Shown: in pieces, positions 10,690 to 22,434 of the stretch
Layout: each line of letters opens with the position of its first letter
How positions within the stretch are numbered: the stretch's first letter is position 1
Origin: Rhizomys pruinosus
Taxonomy: Eukaryota; Chordata; Mammalia; Rodentia; Spalacidae
Direction of reading: 5' to 3'
Assembly: GCA_009823505.1 (NCBI GenBank)
Contig: VZQC01000590.1
Coordinates: 231,824-295,823, forward strand
Length of the DNA: 64,000 nt
Notes under the pieces: generated by a model
The model's input: only the letters and a program-made list of their open reading frames with translations
Told to the model about the DNA's origin: nothing
The model's database searches: none
Position numbers and translations under genes: made by a program

Positions 10690-11525
10690 AAATACAATTA
10701 GATGTGACCTCACTGCAATTAAAACAATTACTATGAAAATGTTACAAAAATCACTGCCAAGCGTATGGGGATAAAAAAAACAGGAGAAGCAAATATATAT
10801 TTATAGTAGTATAGATTAAGTAGGTATATAGAAGTACTAGATAGATAGAGTTGTTAGCAAGCGCAGTAGTATTGCCATTATATAAAACAATGTGATACCA
10901 CATTGAAGTACCCATAAAATATTAAAAATTAGCAAATTATACAGCAATGTTACTACTAGGCATATACTGAAGGGACATTCAATAATTTTTGAAGCAGCAT
11001 CTGCAATGCTGTGTTTATTAAGGTATTACTTAGAAGATGGAATTAACATATGTCCATCAAAAATGAACATATGTAAACAATGTACAATGTATACACAATG
11101 AAATGCTCCTAAGCCATAAATATGAAACCTTACTGTGTGGAATCATGCATACAATGGTAGAGTATTATGTTTTTGGAGTAAGGCATATCCAGAAAGTCTT
11201 AAGCTATATGGTCTCCCACATACATTTAATCTAAAAAGCTGATCTCTTAGAAATAGGGAGCAGAAAAGTGGTTACTAGAACATGCAGCTGTGGACATGTA
11301 GAAATAAGAGAGGCCAATGAGTGTATGGAGAAAAGGATGCATTCTGATATTGTATTTTATAATTCAGAATAGGCAGGACAGAAGATTGTGAGTAATCTCA
11401 TCACAAAGGAGATAATGCATATGCACAGCACCCTGATTTGATCCATATGCAACATGAAGATATATTGAAATACCATGCTTTACACCATAAAAGTGTAATA
11501 TTATTATGTATCAATTAAATGTAGG
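10690..11525 (+). mobile_element. Degraded L1 (ORF2 C-terminal region and 3'UTR)
   Basis: The order of recognisable segments is that of the ORF2 end in rodent L1: ctactaggcatatactgaa, then tgtccatcaaaaatgaac, then tgtacaatgtatacacaatgaaatgctcc. All are heavily mutated and frameshifted. It is a relic, older than the L1 copies at 14-17 kb and 57-60 kb. Confidence 0.65.
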
Positions 11526-12177
11526 ATTTTATAATGTTTTTATGGGAATTCCTATGACAAAACTGAGTCTAGCTCTGGACTTCAGCACAGATCCTGGCTC
11601 TCAAGGGCTACAGATTTGTCACATTCATTTCCATGCCTTTGGCCTAATGTGAAGTTTGATTTGCTGGGCTATCAGGTTTTCTCATCAACTCATATGCAAC
11701 TTTTACTGGCCAAACGGTTCTTTGTTCAAGACTTCTCAAATGTCTTTCCAAGCTACTCAGAGCAAAATTCAATGCCTTAATTTAGTACTCAATGATTTAT
11801 GGGGTCCCCTGGCTTTCAATTCCAGCTCCAACCTCAAATTTTACTCATTCAGCTTCAACCAAGGGACTTACTTGCTGATCTTGAACCACTGTGTGCTTTC
11901 CCCACCCAGAACATCTCCAGTGGATTTCCCTGTGCCTGCACTGCTTTCCTTTCAAAATCTTGCAGCAATTTTATTTTTTTTTCCGTAGAATTTCCTTATC
12001 AATGAGATCTTTGTCAATGTAATTAAAACTTCAAATTTCCTTATCAGATTTCATTTTTTCATTCATTCATGTGTTCCATTTTAAATCATTTTCCATCTTT
12101 GAGTATACTGTATAGTATATCTCTTTCTAATTTTTCTTTTTTTTTTTTGTTCAGAACTATGGAATTATTTTTTTACC
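11526..12177. other. Unassigned, possibly ancient repeat
   Basis: Less AT-rich than the flanks. The C/T-rich stretch around 11870-11960 vaguely resembles the 3' part of an ancient LINE2 in reverse orientation. Overlapping frames at 11656-12005 in two phases have no recognisable domain, and I do not call a gene. Confidence 0.3.
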
Positions 12178-12590
12178 ATTTCTTTTTTTTTATTGATGCT
12201 TTGTGTATTTCATACATCATTTTCCAATTCAATTCAGGCATATATCCCCTTCCCTTCCCCTCACCCCACCCCTACCCATCTCAGATCATACATTCTGCCG
12301 TAACTTTTCTGCATCTTTCTCTGTTTTTTTTGTTTTGTTTTGTTTTGTTTTCATTTTTTTTAACAATAAGTGATAATTTGTGAGTACAAGCATCCTTCAT
12401 GTAAAACCAATTTGCAAGCAGTTGTGCCCAAACTCACACAGCTCATGGGTCCCACCATCCAGCAGGCGGGGCTTGTATGTTCAATCAAGTTGATCAAATG
12501 AGCGTCCAGTCTATATTGTTGTAGTTTCACCATTCACCCCAATCACAGCCCTTACCCTGGCATACTTAACAGAAGAAAATGTAATTCATG
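12178..12590 (-). mobile_element. L1 3'UTR, reverse orientation
   Basis: Complement of the same 3' terminus as 10190-10457: poly(T), catacatcattttccaattc, the C-rich complement of the G-rich tract (12240-12280), then gagtacaagcatcctt at 12381-12396. It continues further into the 3'UTR than the other copies (to about 12590). Confidence 0.75.
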
Positions 12591-12599
12591 GATTAACAT

Positions 12600-12960
12600 A
12601 CCATCCAAACATCTGTGTCTTTCTATTTTTTCAATAGTGTGTGTTGCTTAATCTCTATGAGTATGCACATTTTCCTATAGTTTCTCTTTCTGTTGATTTC
12701 TAGCTTTATCCCTTTGTGGGCTGATAGAATATACATGACATAGTTTCAATTGCCGTATATTTGTGGGGAATGATTTAGTGTCCTAATATGTGATCTATTT
12801 TTACAGAAACTTCTATGGAGTTTTGAGAAGAAGAGATATTCTTTAGTATTTTGGTGGACTGTGTTATAACACATTTTCCGATATGTTCATTTGATCTTTG
12901 ATCTTTTTTAATTCAGTGCTTATTAATATTTTACAGTTGATCTGTCTAATGTTGAGCTTC
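12600..12960 (-). mobile_element. Old L1 ORF2 5' (endonuclease-region) relic, reverse
   Basis: Segments such as tagctttatccctttgtgggctgatagaat and the following tatttgtggggaatg match the usual appearance of the reverse-strand L1 ORF2 5' region. A homologous relic lies at 32346-32775. No open frame remains. Confidence 0.5.
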
Positions 12961-13857
12961 ATATTACTCAGTTGAATGCTATTAAAATGAGATAATACAA
13001 TGCATTTAAATATTTAGAATAGTACCTAATAAATTGTCCATTATATTGACTTTTACTGTTATTACTATTACTTTGCAAGTGAATATGGAGTTAGCCAAAA
13101 CAAAATTCACTTTTTGGCTATGGGCAAAATTGTCATAATGATAAATTTACAAGTATGGGGATTTTTATTATAAGTTAAATTTTGAGCCATGCATTTTCTT
13201 GAATATTTTAAGCATTACAGTTATAATTAATTTGAACTCTATAATTATATAATTAATGGAACTCTACAAATGAAGATCTTGAGTTCAATAATTTGTTATG
13301 AGCACCCATTATCAATTCACCAACATTGTCTTAAAAATGATACTTAATCTCTTTCCATACCACTGGCTCTTTAGACCTTTGTCCCCTAATGGATATGAAG
13401 AGCCAACTTCCTCCTGTAGCAAAGGAGCAGGAAGAGCAATGATAATAAGGATGGTATAAAACTAAATGTCAATTCTAGCATGCCTGGCATCAATTAGGTC
13501 TTAGGAGACATTACCAACTGAACATAATTAAATAGCAACTTGAATTCTATACAAGTACAATTAGTCACAAAGATAAAACTGAATTTTATACAGTGTCACT
13601 TTTTCTATGTGGTTTTAAAACATAACATCCCCTTTAAATGAGACCGCAGCTATGGCATTTCACATCCTCTGAGACTGAGATGCACAATTAATGCAAATTA
13701 AATTTTATTGGCATTCGATGTTAGATATTTTCTTTGTCCTAGTTTTTTTTTTATTTGTTTCCTTAAGCTATTAAGCTTCATTAAAATTGGAACACTGAAA
13801 TGACATATTCATATATATTCTCTCTGATTCGTATATGAGCAGCTATATCGATAAACT
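12961..13857. other. No feature recognised
   Basis: AT-rich sequence without a recognisable repeat family, RNA gene or reading frame. Confidence 0.45.
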
Positions 13858-13871
13858 AGTGCCTTGGTTTT

Positions 13872-14119
13872 TTTTTTTATTATTATTATTTTTAATTTCT
13901 GTATGTGTATCAATGTACTGTCTACATGCAGGTCTGTGTACCCATGTCGTGCAATGCCGCGGAGGTCAGAAGAGGGTCTCGGATTCCCCTGGAACTGGAG
14001 TTCTCCTGGAATTGGAGTTTCAGACGGCTCTCGGACGCCATGTGGGTGCTGGGGATCGAACCCGGGTCCTCTGTAAGAGCGGTTAGCGCTCTTAACCGCT
14101 AGGCCATCTCTCCAGCCCC
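13872..14119 (-). mobile_element. Young B2-related SINE
   Basis: Full-length reverse copy with target-site duplication agtgccttggtttt (13858-13871) and agtgtcttggtttt (14120-14133). It carries the 17-bp internal duplication. The tail on the left is a (TTA)n-like stretch of about 20 bases. Confidence 0.95.
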
Positions 14120-14139
14120 AGTGTCTTGGTTTTAAAACA

Positions 14140-15764
14140 AGAAGACAAGGACAAAGAATTTATGTCAAAAACACCCCAAAATTGCAGTGGAAATCTGCAT
14201 GGAAACATATGATGAAAAACCACGGTTTCAAAAATTTAGATTTCATAGTCATAAAACCGCCTGGTATTGGCATGAAAACAGACCCATAGATCAATGGAAC
14301 AAAACTGAAGATCCAAACTTGAGCACATGCAATTTCAGCCACTTCATATTTGACAAAGAGGCCAAGAAGACTCAATGGAATCTTCAGCATCTTCAGCAAA
14401 TGATGTTGGCAAAACTGTATCACCACTTGTAGTAGAATAAAATTAAACCCCTGTCTTTCACCCTGTACAGAAATCAACTCCAAATGGAACAAAGACTTCA
14501 CTGTGAAACCCAAAACTCTGAAAATGATAGAAGAAAACGTTGGCAGTAACCTACAAGATATAGTGGTAGGAAAAGACTTTCTAAATCAGACAGCAACTGG
14601 GCAGGAAATAAGGTCAACAATTGACAAGTGGGACCTTATTAAACTCAAAAGCTTCTATACAGTGAAAGAACAATCAAAGAAGTGAAGAGAAAACTCGGAG
14701 TGGAAGGAAACCATCACCAGTGATACATCCGACAGAGCATTACCAGAGTATATAAACTACTCAAAAAACAAAGGAGCAAGCAAACAAATGACCCACCCAG
14801 AAATGGACTTAAGAACTGAATAGAGACTTCAGAAATAAAGAAGTAAAGATGGCTGAGAAACATCTTAAGAAGTGTTCAACTTTGCTAATAATTAAGCAAA
14901 TGCAAATAAAAGCCACTTTAAGATTTCATCTTATTCTGGTAAGATTGGCTATGATCAAATAACAAAGGATAGCAAATGTTGGACATGTTGTGGGGAAAGG
15001 AGAACACTTATCCATGCAACCCTTATGGAAAGTAGTGTGGAGAACTCTTAAGAAACTGAAAATGAGCATTCCAACTGACCCAGTATATACTACTCCTGGG
15101 TAATACTCACAAAACTCATCCTACCATAGAGATACATGCATATCTATGTTTATTGCAGCCCTCTTCACAATAGAGATGAGCTGGAAGCAACACATGTGCC
15201 CCTCATCCGACCAGAGGATAAACAAAGTGTGGTATATCTACAAAATATAATTCTATACAGTGATAAAGAAAGATGACATGAAACTTTCAGGTAAATGGGT
15301 GGAACTAGAAGCAATTATGCTAAGTGAAGTACCACAGTCCCAGAAAAACAAACAACACATGGTTTCCCTCATTTGGGCATCCTAGTACTAAATCCTTATT
15401 TGTAAGGCAAACTTATTCTTTTTTTGTTTGTTTGTTGTTTTGGGGGGTTTTTTGTTTGCTTGTTTTTGAATTAACACAGCACTTATTTTCAGGTTTCATA
15501 ATTTTGGTATATGCGTGGCATGCATATATGCATATTTGGAAGTGATCCAAATTGGAAGGAATAACAACAACAAAAATGACTTGGTCAATGAACCAACTGA
15601 AACAGTAAACTTCTGCCCCAAACAGTAAACTTCTGCATCAAAAAATTTAAAAAATACTGAGAAAAAGATGCAAGACGTGTATGGCAGAATTCAAGAACTC
15701 TGACTGGGTTGGGGAAAGGAAGGAGTATAAATTTGACTAAAATTTTTGTATGAAATGCACAAAA
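14140..15764 (+). mobile_element. L1 fragment: ORF2 C-terminus and 3'UTR
   Basis: A 5'-truncated L1. The ORF2 C-terminal coding region is recognisable in broken frames, for example LKMIEE, DIVVGKDFLNQT and KLKSFYTVKE near 14518-14670, followed by the weakly conserved tail region to about 15340. The 3'UTR follows, with a T/G-rich stretch (15415-15470) and the terminal gatgcaagacgtgtatggcag segment near 15666. It ends at atgaaatgcacaaaa without a clear poly(A), directly against another L1 fragment. Confidence 0.85.
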
Positions 15765-17575
15765 AGGCTCAATGGAAGAAAAACAGCATCTTCAGCAAGT
15801 GGTGCAGACAAAACTGGATCAACATTTGTAAAAGAATAAAATTAAACCCCTACCTCTTACCCTATACAAAATCAGCTCCAAATGGATCAAAGACCTCAAT
15901 GTGAAACCCAAAACTCTGAAGGTGATAGAAGAAAATATTTGGCAGCAACCTACAAGACATAGGTGTAGGAAAAGACATTCTAAATCAAACATCAACTGCT
16001 CAGGAAATAAGGTCAATAATTGACAAGTGGGATCTCATTTAACTCAAAAAGCTTCTGCACAGTGAAAAAAAAATCAATGAAGTGAAGAGAAAATGCACAG
16101 AGTAGGAGGAAACCTTCACCAATGATACATATGACAGAGCATTAACATCCAAAATATATAAACTACTCAAAAAACAAAGAAAACAAAATACCCACTCAGA
16201 TGGAATAAAGAGCTGACTAGAGACTTCTCAAGTCAGGAAATAAAGATGGTTGACAAACATTTTAAAAAGTGTTCAACATTGCTAATAATTATGGAAATGC
16301 AAATTAAAACCACTTTAAGATATTATCTCATTCCAATAAGACTGGGTAAAATCAAGAAAACAAAAGACACCAATGCTGGAGAGGTTGTGGGGAAAGGGGA
16401 ACACTCATCCACTGCTGGTGGGAATGTACACTTATACAACCACTGTGGAAAGCAGTGTGGAGAACCCTTAAAAGACTCAAAATGAGCCTTCCACCTGACC
16501 CAGTCATACCACTCCTGGGTATACAGCCACACAACTCATACTTACCACAGAGATACATGCACACCCATGTTTATTGCAGCTCTCTTCACAATAGCGAAGA
16601 GATGGAACAAACCCATTTACCCTTCAACAGACATCAGATGAGTGAATAGAGAAAATGTGGTACATATACACAATGGAGTTATATGCAGAAGTACAGAAAG
16701 ATGACATAATGAAATTTGTAGGTTAATGGACGGAATTAGAAGACATTATGCTAAGTGAAGTAACACAATCCAAGAAAGACGAAGACCAATGGTATCCCTC
16801 ATATGTGCATGCTAGCACCAAATACCTAGTAGCAAGGCAAATTGGAGCATATATGGTATAATTATATCAATTATAATAATATATATATTATATATATATA
16901 ATATATTTTTTTTTTTTTTTTTTTTTTTTTTCATTTTTTTTTCAGGGGAAATATATATATATATATATTATATATATTATATATATATAATATATATGTA
17001 TATTATTATATTATATATTATATATTATAATTATATATAATTATATATATATATATATATATATAATTTTCCCCTGAAAGGAACTGTGGCATTATAATGT
17101 GAATACTTTAATGGGATCTAGAATTAACCTACTACTTATTTTCAGACTTTGTAACTGTGGTATATGGGGCGAGGGTATGTATGCATACTCTAGAGTAATA
17201 TAAAATAAAGGAGAAAAATGTGAATTCCTAAACATGTTTTGGAATTAATATACAGATTACTTTCAGACATAATAATTTTGGTATATGTGTGAAGAGTATA
17301 TATGCATATTTTGGAGCAGTACAAATTAGAGGGAAGAACAACAGAGGGACTGGTTCAAAGAACTGAGTGAAACAGTAAACTTCAGCCCAAAACTATAAAT
17401 CTCTACATAGAAAAACTTTAAAAAGACTGAAAAAAAATTCATGACATGTATGGCAAAATGCATGAACTCAGGTGGGGTGGGGTCATGGAAAGGGGAATGA
17501 GTCTAAAATTGGACTGAGAAATCTTGTATGAATTGCACAAAACTTCAATAAAAATGTAAAAAAAAACTTTAAAAA
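15765..17575 (+). mobile_element. Second L1 fragment: ORF2 C-terminus and complete 3'UTR
   Basis: It starts at a segment homologous to 14367 of the preceding L1 (ctcaatggaa ... cagcatcttcagcaa) and repeats the same gene order. ORF2 C-terminal traces such as TLKRLKMSLPPDPVIPLLG occur near 16459-16515, in broken frames. The 3'UTR runs to the G-rich tract (17465-17490) and a terminal A-rich tail at 17545-17575. An AT-rich palindrome interrupts the 3'UTR at about 16855-17079. Confidence 0.88.
16855..17079. repeat. AT-rich palindrome with oligo(T) tract inside L1 3'UTR
   Basis: Long TA-rich sequence with a T run at 16906-16931. A non-AT inverted pair tttcaggggaaa (16940-16951) and tttcccctgaaa (17068-17079) brackets about 115 bases made almost entirely of A and T, themselves largely self-complementary. 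The right arm is ordinary L1 3'UTR sequence (compare ctgaaagcaactgtgctattataatgtgaat at 59952-59982). The left arm is an inverted copy of it. Confidence 0.85.
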
Positions 17576-17579
17576 AGAA

Positions 17580-18775
17580 AAGAGAGATTTCAAAACAATT
17601 AGAGAAATCCAAGGGGTACCAATTCTTAAGATTGATCAAATTACAATTTGGAAATTTTAGTTATTATAATTTGATCATCATGGATTGGTTATAGATCTTG
17701 AATTATTGTACAATACCCTATTTATGTGTGCAAATAGTGTGTGCCAGTTAAAAAAATGGTGGTCTCAAGATTGGTCTTGCAAAACAAGAGATGAAAGAGA
17801 AGGGAATGATCAAATATGATAGATAAATGGGTTCAAAATCTTGTTAGGCTTTTTTACCAGAAAGACAGAAATCAGTAATTAACAGATCACAGTAATTTGG
17901 CAAATAGGCAAAATACTGTCATGTGAATAACACATTTTGTCTTCACTGGTTACTCCATAGTATGGTAGTCTTGGGTGAGGTTAACACAAGATACTTGGTT
18001 CTGTTGAGAACTGGCATTAAGGAGAAACAGGGAACTTAGGGTGTGTCATCCTACAAACTCACCCCAAATAACATTTCAGGACTTACCTAACATGTTTTTC
18101 TGATCCTACATGTGTATATCTGTATACCTCTGTGTATACATTTCTACGTGGATCAATGTGTGGGCATCTGTGTGTATATTGTATATCTACGTGCGTCTAT
18201 TCATCTGAGCGTGTATTAAACAAAATAAAAAGCCATCATCACTAACACATCATTGTTTGGAGTGATAGCATTTGAAATTTAGCATATTGGATACATTATT
18301 ATTAAACTCATCATATGCTACTGAATATATTAAAAACATAATGCTCCTGTCTGAGTCTTTGTACATTTTGTGTAATAAATACTTTTCCTCTAGCCCTTCA
18401 GCCCACAACTATCACTGCTCTTCTGATCGCTGTTCCTCGAGTTTTGAGTTGTTTAAATTCCATGTGTGAGACTATGCACCATTCATATTTACCTTGAAAA
18501 TACTTCCTGGCTTAGTTTATGGTTCATAAGTTTTTGTGGAAAAATAATAAAATAAAGAAGTACATATATTGAGGTGGTAAATCACAAATCACAATAAAGT
18601 ATAAAAAAACATGTAACTATCAGTTGTCAAAAAGATTAATGATAATAGAACTATTAATTGTGGGACTTCATTTTCATTTAATCATAATGCTAGTATAATT
18701 AATATCATGATACTGTAAATATGAGTTTCAAAATAAATATTAATTTTGGAATATAGGGAGAAGAAAGAGTTCTTT
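17580..18775. other. No feature recognised
   Basis: AT-rich sequence. A short run of related TGTGTATAT/TCTGTGTGT words at 18110-18210 is a degenerate simple repeat. No family or gene recognised. Confidence 0.45.
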
Positions 18776-18846
18776 GGAAGGAAGGAAGGAAGGAAGGAAG
18801 GAAGGAAGGAAGGAAGGAAGGAAGGAAGGAAGGAAGGAAGGAAAAG
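18776..18846. repeat. (GGAA)n microsatellite
   Basis: About 16-17 uninterrupted GGAA units on the plus strand. It produces an artefactual frame of repeated LPSF residues on the minus strand, which is not a gene. GGAA arrays can bind ETS-family factors, but nothing else here suggests a regulatory role. Confidence 0.97.
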
Positions 18847-19089
18847 GAGAGAATAAAGGAACAATGGTTTATGGAGATTACAGCTATGTAACCCACTTAT
18901 TAAGAAGCAGGGCCCATTCATAATCATACACTAAACATAGTGTACATCACTGAAATGCAAATAAAATTAGGAACTGGATACTCATTATTATCTTACATAT
19001 ATTTAAAAAAATTATTTCCCTTGGATTTTAACCTTACTATTTCAGTCTTTTAAGACTATGTTAATTTGAAATTCATCTATTTATAAGTG

Positions 19090-19328
19090 TTGAGAGGAGA
19101 AGAGGCAGTTCTAATTGTGATTAGACTTAGAGGGTTACTGAGAGTTGAGAGACCCCAGTGGACGAACTTGGACTGAGAAATGTCTGGGAACAGGAAATTG
19201 AAACAATGGGCCTTGGCATAAATGACAGAATATAGGAATTCCAGTGTGTGTGCCTGAGGGAGAGAGCCAATGGAGAAGGGAGCATAAAGGACTCATTGAG
19301 ATGTTCCGTATGAAATACAAAAAAAATT
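19090..19328 (+). mobile_element. Old L1 3'UTR (Lx-like)
   Basis: The order gagaccccagtggacgaactt, a purine-rich middle section, and ttccgtatgaaatacaaaaaa fits the rodent Lx-type L1 3'UTR terminus. A similar layout occurs at 53250-53495, 29540-29800 and 20850-21065. Confidence 0.55.
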
Positions 19329-19530
19329 GGTTAAGAGCACCCACGGACTGCTCTTGCAGAGGACCCAGGTTCGATTCCTAGCACCCACATGGCCAACTAA
19401 GAATTGTCTTTAACTCCAGTTCCAGGGGAAACTGACACCCTCTTCTGACCTCAGCGGCACTGCATGACACAGGTGCACCAACCTACAGACTCATACACAT
19501 AAAAAATAATAAATTAATTAATTAATTTAA
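19329..19530 (+). mobile_element. B2/B3-type SINE, head-truncated
   Basis: Starts at ggttaagagcaccc, so the first about 15 bases of the tRNA-like head, including half of the A box, are missing. The B box caggttcgattcc is kept. The body has a single aactccagttccagggg unit, i.e. it lacks the 17-bp duplication of young copies. It ends in an (AATT)n tail. Confidence 0.9.
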
Positions 19531-19764
19531 AAAAGAAACTAAATCAAGAGAATAAGAGGTTTGTCTCAGCCACTATTACTTAGAGAAACTCACAGATACT
19601 ATTGAAGGGGTAAACTCCAGGACTCCATTTAGATTTCTCAAATCTATCACAACTGGTGAGACTATATGAGCCTCAGACCTTGTGAATGAACCCCTGAAAA
19701 TGCACTGAAAATATACTCAGTTTAGTTGATAAATATGCTTGTGGTTACCAAAAGTTTGGTCTCT

Positions 19765-20018
19765 TTAATTTATTAATATTTTATTTATATTTTTATTTTA
19801 TATGTATGAGTGTATTGTCTGCATTTGTGTATGTGCATCTGTGTCCTGCAATGCCCATGGATAGGGTTCATAAGGCGTCATTGGATCTCCTGGAACTGGA
19901 GTTAGGAGCTGGAGTTAGGGACAACTGTTAACTACAGTGTGGGTGCTAGGAATTGAACCTGGTCCTCTGTAAGGACAGTCAGTGCTGTTTGTTTACTGCT
20001 GAACCATCTGTCCAGGTC
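19765..20018 (-). mobile_element. Old B2/B3-type SINE
   Basis: Reverse copy with tail tttatttatatttttatt on the left and gaaccatctgtccagg on the right. The tRNA-like head is interrupted (gctgtttgtttactgctgaacc). It has its own partial repeat ggagttaggagctggagttaggg, different in register from the young-family duplication. Confidence 0.85.
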
Positions 20019-20289
20019 CATCTTTTCTCTTTTAAACCATGGTATTTGATTAGGAACTTAGGACAGATTTCATTTTTTCCCTTTGATCATTTCAATGATT
20101 ATAGTAGTATTTCAATAAAATTTTTCATTAATTTGTAATATATTTGTGGGTAAATATGTTTAGTATGTAGAGTCTAATGCAAAGCTCAGAAAACAAACAG
20201 ACAAACAGACAAACAAAAACCCCACTGTGTTCTAGCTGTTTGCTCTCCACCCCAGGGATAATGGGCTACCTATTACCATAAAGAAGATA

Positions 20290-20515
20290 TACTTATTTTC
20301 CAACATTTTCCCCCACTTGTAGTATTAGGGATTGAACCCAATGCCTTATTCATGCTAAGAAAGGCCATTACTACTGATCTATATCTTCAGAAAAATCTGA
20401 ATTCTTTGAAATAGTTCTTATTTCATATTCCAGGCTGGACATGAACATTTCTGCCTTCTCTCTGTCTTTCTGGATAGCTGGGATTTCAGGCCATTGCCAC
20501 CTGCCCAGACTGTTT
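20290..20515 (-). mobile_element. Old B1-plus-ID composite SINE
   Basis: The left part (20315-20385) resembles the complement of an ID/tRNA-like head (gggattgaaccca ... tactgatctat). The right part (20430-20510) resembles the complement of B1 (ccaggctggacatgaac ... ctgggatttcaggc). On the minus strand the order is B1 then ID, as in B1-dID dimeric SINEs. Two adjacent independent insertions would look the same. Confidence 0.55.
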
Positions 20516-20539
20516 ACAAATGTAAACAGAGTAGCACAT

Positions 20540-20835
20540 TTTTACTGTTTTACATTTGGGTTCTTTTGCTCAGTGTCATTTTTATGAAGTTAGTAGTTGT
20601 CTGGTAGTTGTCTTTTAACATTCCTCACCTTATATAGTGTTTGACCATATCACAACTTATCTTTCCTACAGTTCACATTTGGTTACATTATTTTCTTTGG
20701 GGATATTTCAGTGTCCAGCCAATGGTATTATTGCTTATAGTAAGCATATTTATTGGGTAAATATTTTTTCTGATATATAGGAACATTGTGACAATGTAAC
20801 AGTTTTTCAGTTATGCTAGTGTTATATAATAGCCT
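20540..20835 (-). mobile_element. Ancient L1 3' region, reverse
   Basis: ttcttttgctcagtgtcatttttatgaagtt, cagttcacatttggttacatt and the following gaacattgtgacaa match the layout of the reverse strand of old mammalian L1 (L1M-type) 3' sequence. Strongly diverged, no open frame. Confidence 0.5.
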
Positions 20836-20849
20836 CTGGGTGGGGAAGA

Positions 20850-21065
20850 TTGTTTTTTTTAAGATTATGGTCCCTGATAGATCAAGGACTTTCTATAGAT
20901 GGATCCACACTCAAGAGTTTGGGGGCACATAATTTGGAAAAAAAAAAAAACAACCCACAAATGTGGGTAGATGGGAAAGAAAATGGAGATGGATTTAGGA
21001 GTTGAAGGAGGGGAAATGAGATCAATATGCATTCCATGGAATTAAAAAATAATAAAATATTTAAC
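20850..21065 (+). mobile_element. Old L1 3'UTR terminus
   Basis: ggatccacactcaagagtttgggggcac, an A run, a purine-rich stretch (ggagatggatttaggagttgaaggagggg) and a terminal ataataaaatattt follow the Lx-type 3'UTR order. Confidence 0.55.
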
Positions 21066-21404
21066 AATTTATTAGTACATTATCTTTAAAACAAAGTATT
21101 CTCATTGTTAAAAATAAATGAAAAGAGGTTTCTTTGAAATCACAAAAGGATGTGAACATTGTTCAACATTTAAATCATGTCATTTTGTTCAACTATTTCT
21201 TCTCTATTACAAGAAATTTTTTCTGTAGAGGATAGTGTGAGTATATTTTTCTTTAGGCAGAAGATTCTGTTCACTTATGATAGTGACCATGGGAAAAATA
21301 GGAAAGGGTATACACAGCAGGCAATATAAATAATTGAATTGATGCATAGTTCAGAATAAAAGAAAAGCATGTGAAAATGGCTTGCAAAATTATTACTCAA
21401 TCTT

Positions 21405-21555
21405 TTTTTTTTTTTTGGTGTTTTTGAGACAGGGTCTCCCTGTAGTCGCAGCTGTCCTGGAACTCACTCTGTAGACCAGGCTGGCCTCGAACTCACAAAG
21501 ATCTGCCTCTACCTCCCGAGTGCTAGGATTAAAGGCGTGCACCACCATGCCCGGC
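21405..21555 (-). mobile_element. Full-length B1 SINE
   Basis: Complete reverse B1: poly(T), gagacagggtctccctgtag, ccaggctggcctcgaactc, gtgctaggattaaaggcgtg, caccaccatgcccggc. The target-site duplication is about 8-9 bp, (c)tcaatctt, at 21396-21404 and 21555-21563. It has few changes from the usual B1 and is one of the younger B1 copies here. Confidence 0.95.
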
Positions 21556-21714
21556 TCAATCTTACAAACTATGAGTTTGTAAGAAAATGCTCTAACACGC
21601 ATGCTGTAAGAGATATTCACAAAGAATAAACACTGTTCTTGGGAATTTCCATGCCTTCAGATCCAGATTTCCAGAATCTGTCTAACTATCCACTCAAAAA
21701 CAAATGACATGATT

Positions 21715-22430
21715 TACTTTCCTTTTAAAATTTTATTTTTATTGAATTTCTGTGATTTCTTATAATATAGTTTGATAGTATTATGATATTTAGATCTCCT
21801 CTCCTTTCGGCAACTCTTCCAACTGCCCCTGACTAATATAATGTACTCACATATGTGTGTGTGTGTGTGGGTGTGTGTGTGTGTGGGTGTGTGTGTGTGT
21901 GTGTGTGTGCTATAGAGTACGATTTGTTGTGTTCCCAAATGTCCTTCAGTGTGGGTCCATCCACTGGGCACACCAAGAGTCTCATCTCTGTAAGACACTG
22001 TCTTTCTCCCTGCCAGAGTCATGGATGCCCTAAAGTTCCTTAAGTTGAATTAGGACTTCATACCCAATTTCCCATATCTATGCTGGAATTTTGTCAGGTT
22101 TGAGCTTTCATAGGTCTTGTGAATGCCATCACAATGGTTGTGAATTCATACTAGTGACTGACCAGCTGTCTGGAAGATTCTGTTTCCTGTGGTCACTCAT
22201 CTCTCTCCATTCTTAAAATTCTTCTACCTCCTCTTCCACAAGGATCCCTGACACTTGGGAGGCAGAGGTTGGAAATAGGCTATTCAAAGAAGAGAACCCT
22301 ATAGTCTCTTGTTCTCCGCAATTGACCGATTGTGGATTTCTGTGTTGACCACCACCTGCTGTATAAGCTAACTTCCCTGAGATGAAGAGAGATGCATTCT
22401 TCCTATGCGTAGAGGTTGCATTGGAATGTG
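21715..22430 (-). mobile_element. L1 3'UTR (Lx-like), reverse, with (GT)n
   Basis: Starts with a T-rich complement of a poly(A), then ttccaactgcccctgac, gtgtgggtccatccactggg and ctgtctttctccctgcc. The same segments recur in the same order at 30955-31560 and 37385-38300. The GT array at 21855-21910 lies inside it. Confidence 0.7.
21855..21910. repeat. (GT)n microsatellite
   Basis: About 27 GT units with two GG interruptions. Frames read on either strand through it are artefacts. Confidence 0.95.
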
Positions 22431-22434
22431 TGAT

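Noticed and set aside
11656..12005. 110-codon and 68-codon plus-strand frames as exons
   Set aside because: Two different phases overlap, no domain is seen and no convincing splice sites were found. The region resembles an ancient repeat.
14160..14513. 117-codon minus-strand frame as a gene
   Set aside because: It is the antisense of L1 ORF2 C-terminal sequence on the plus strand, and no independent evidence supports it.
18682..18927. LPSF-repeat protein frame
   Set aside because: It is the translation of a (GGAA)n microsatellite.
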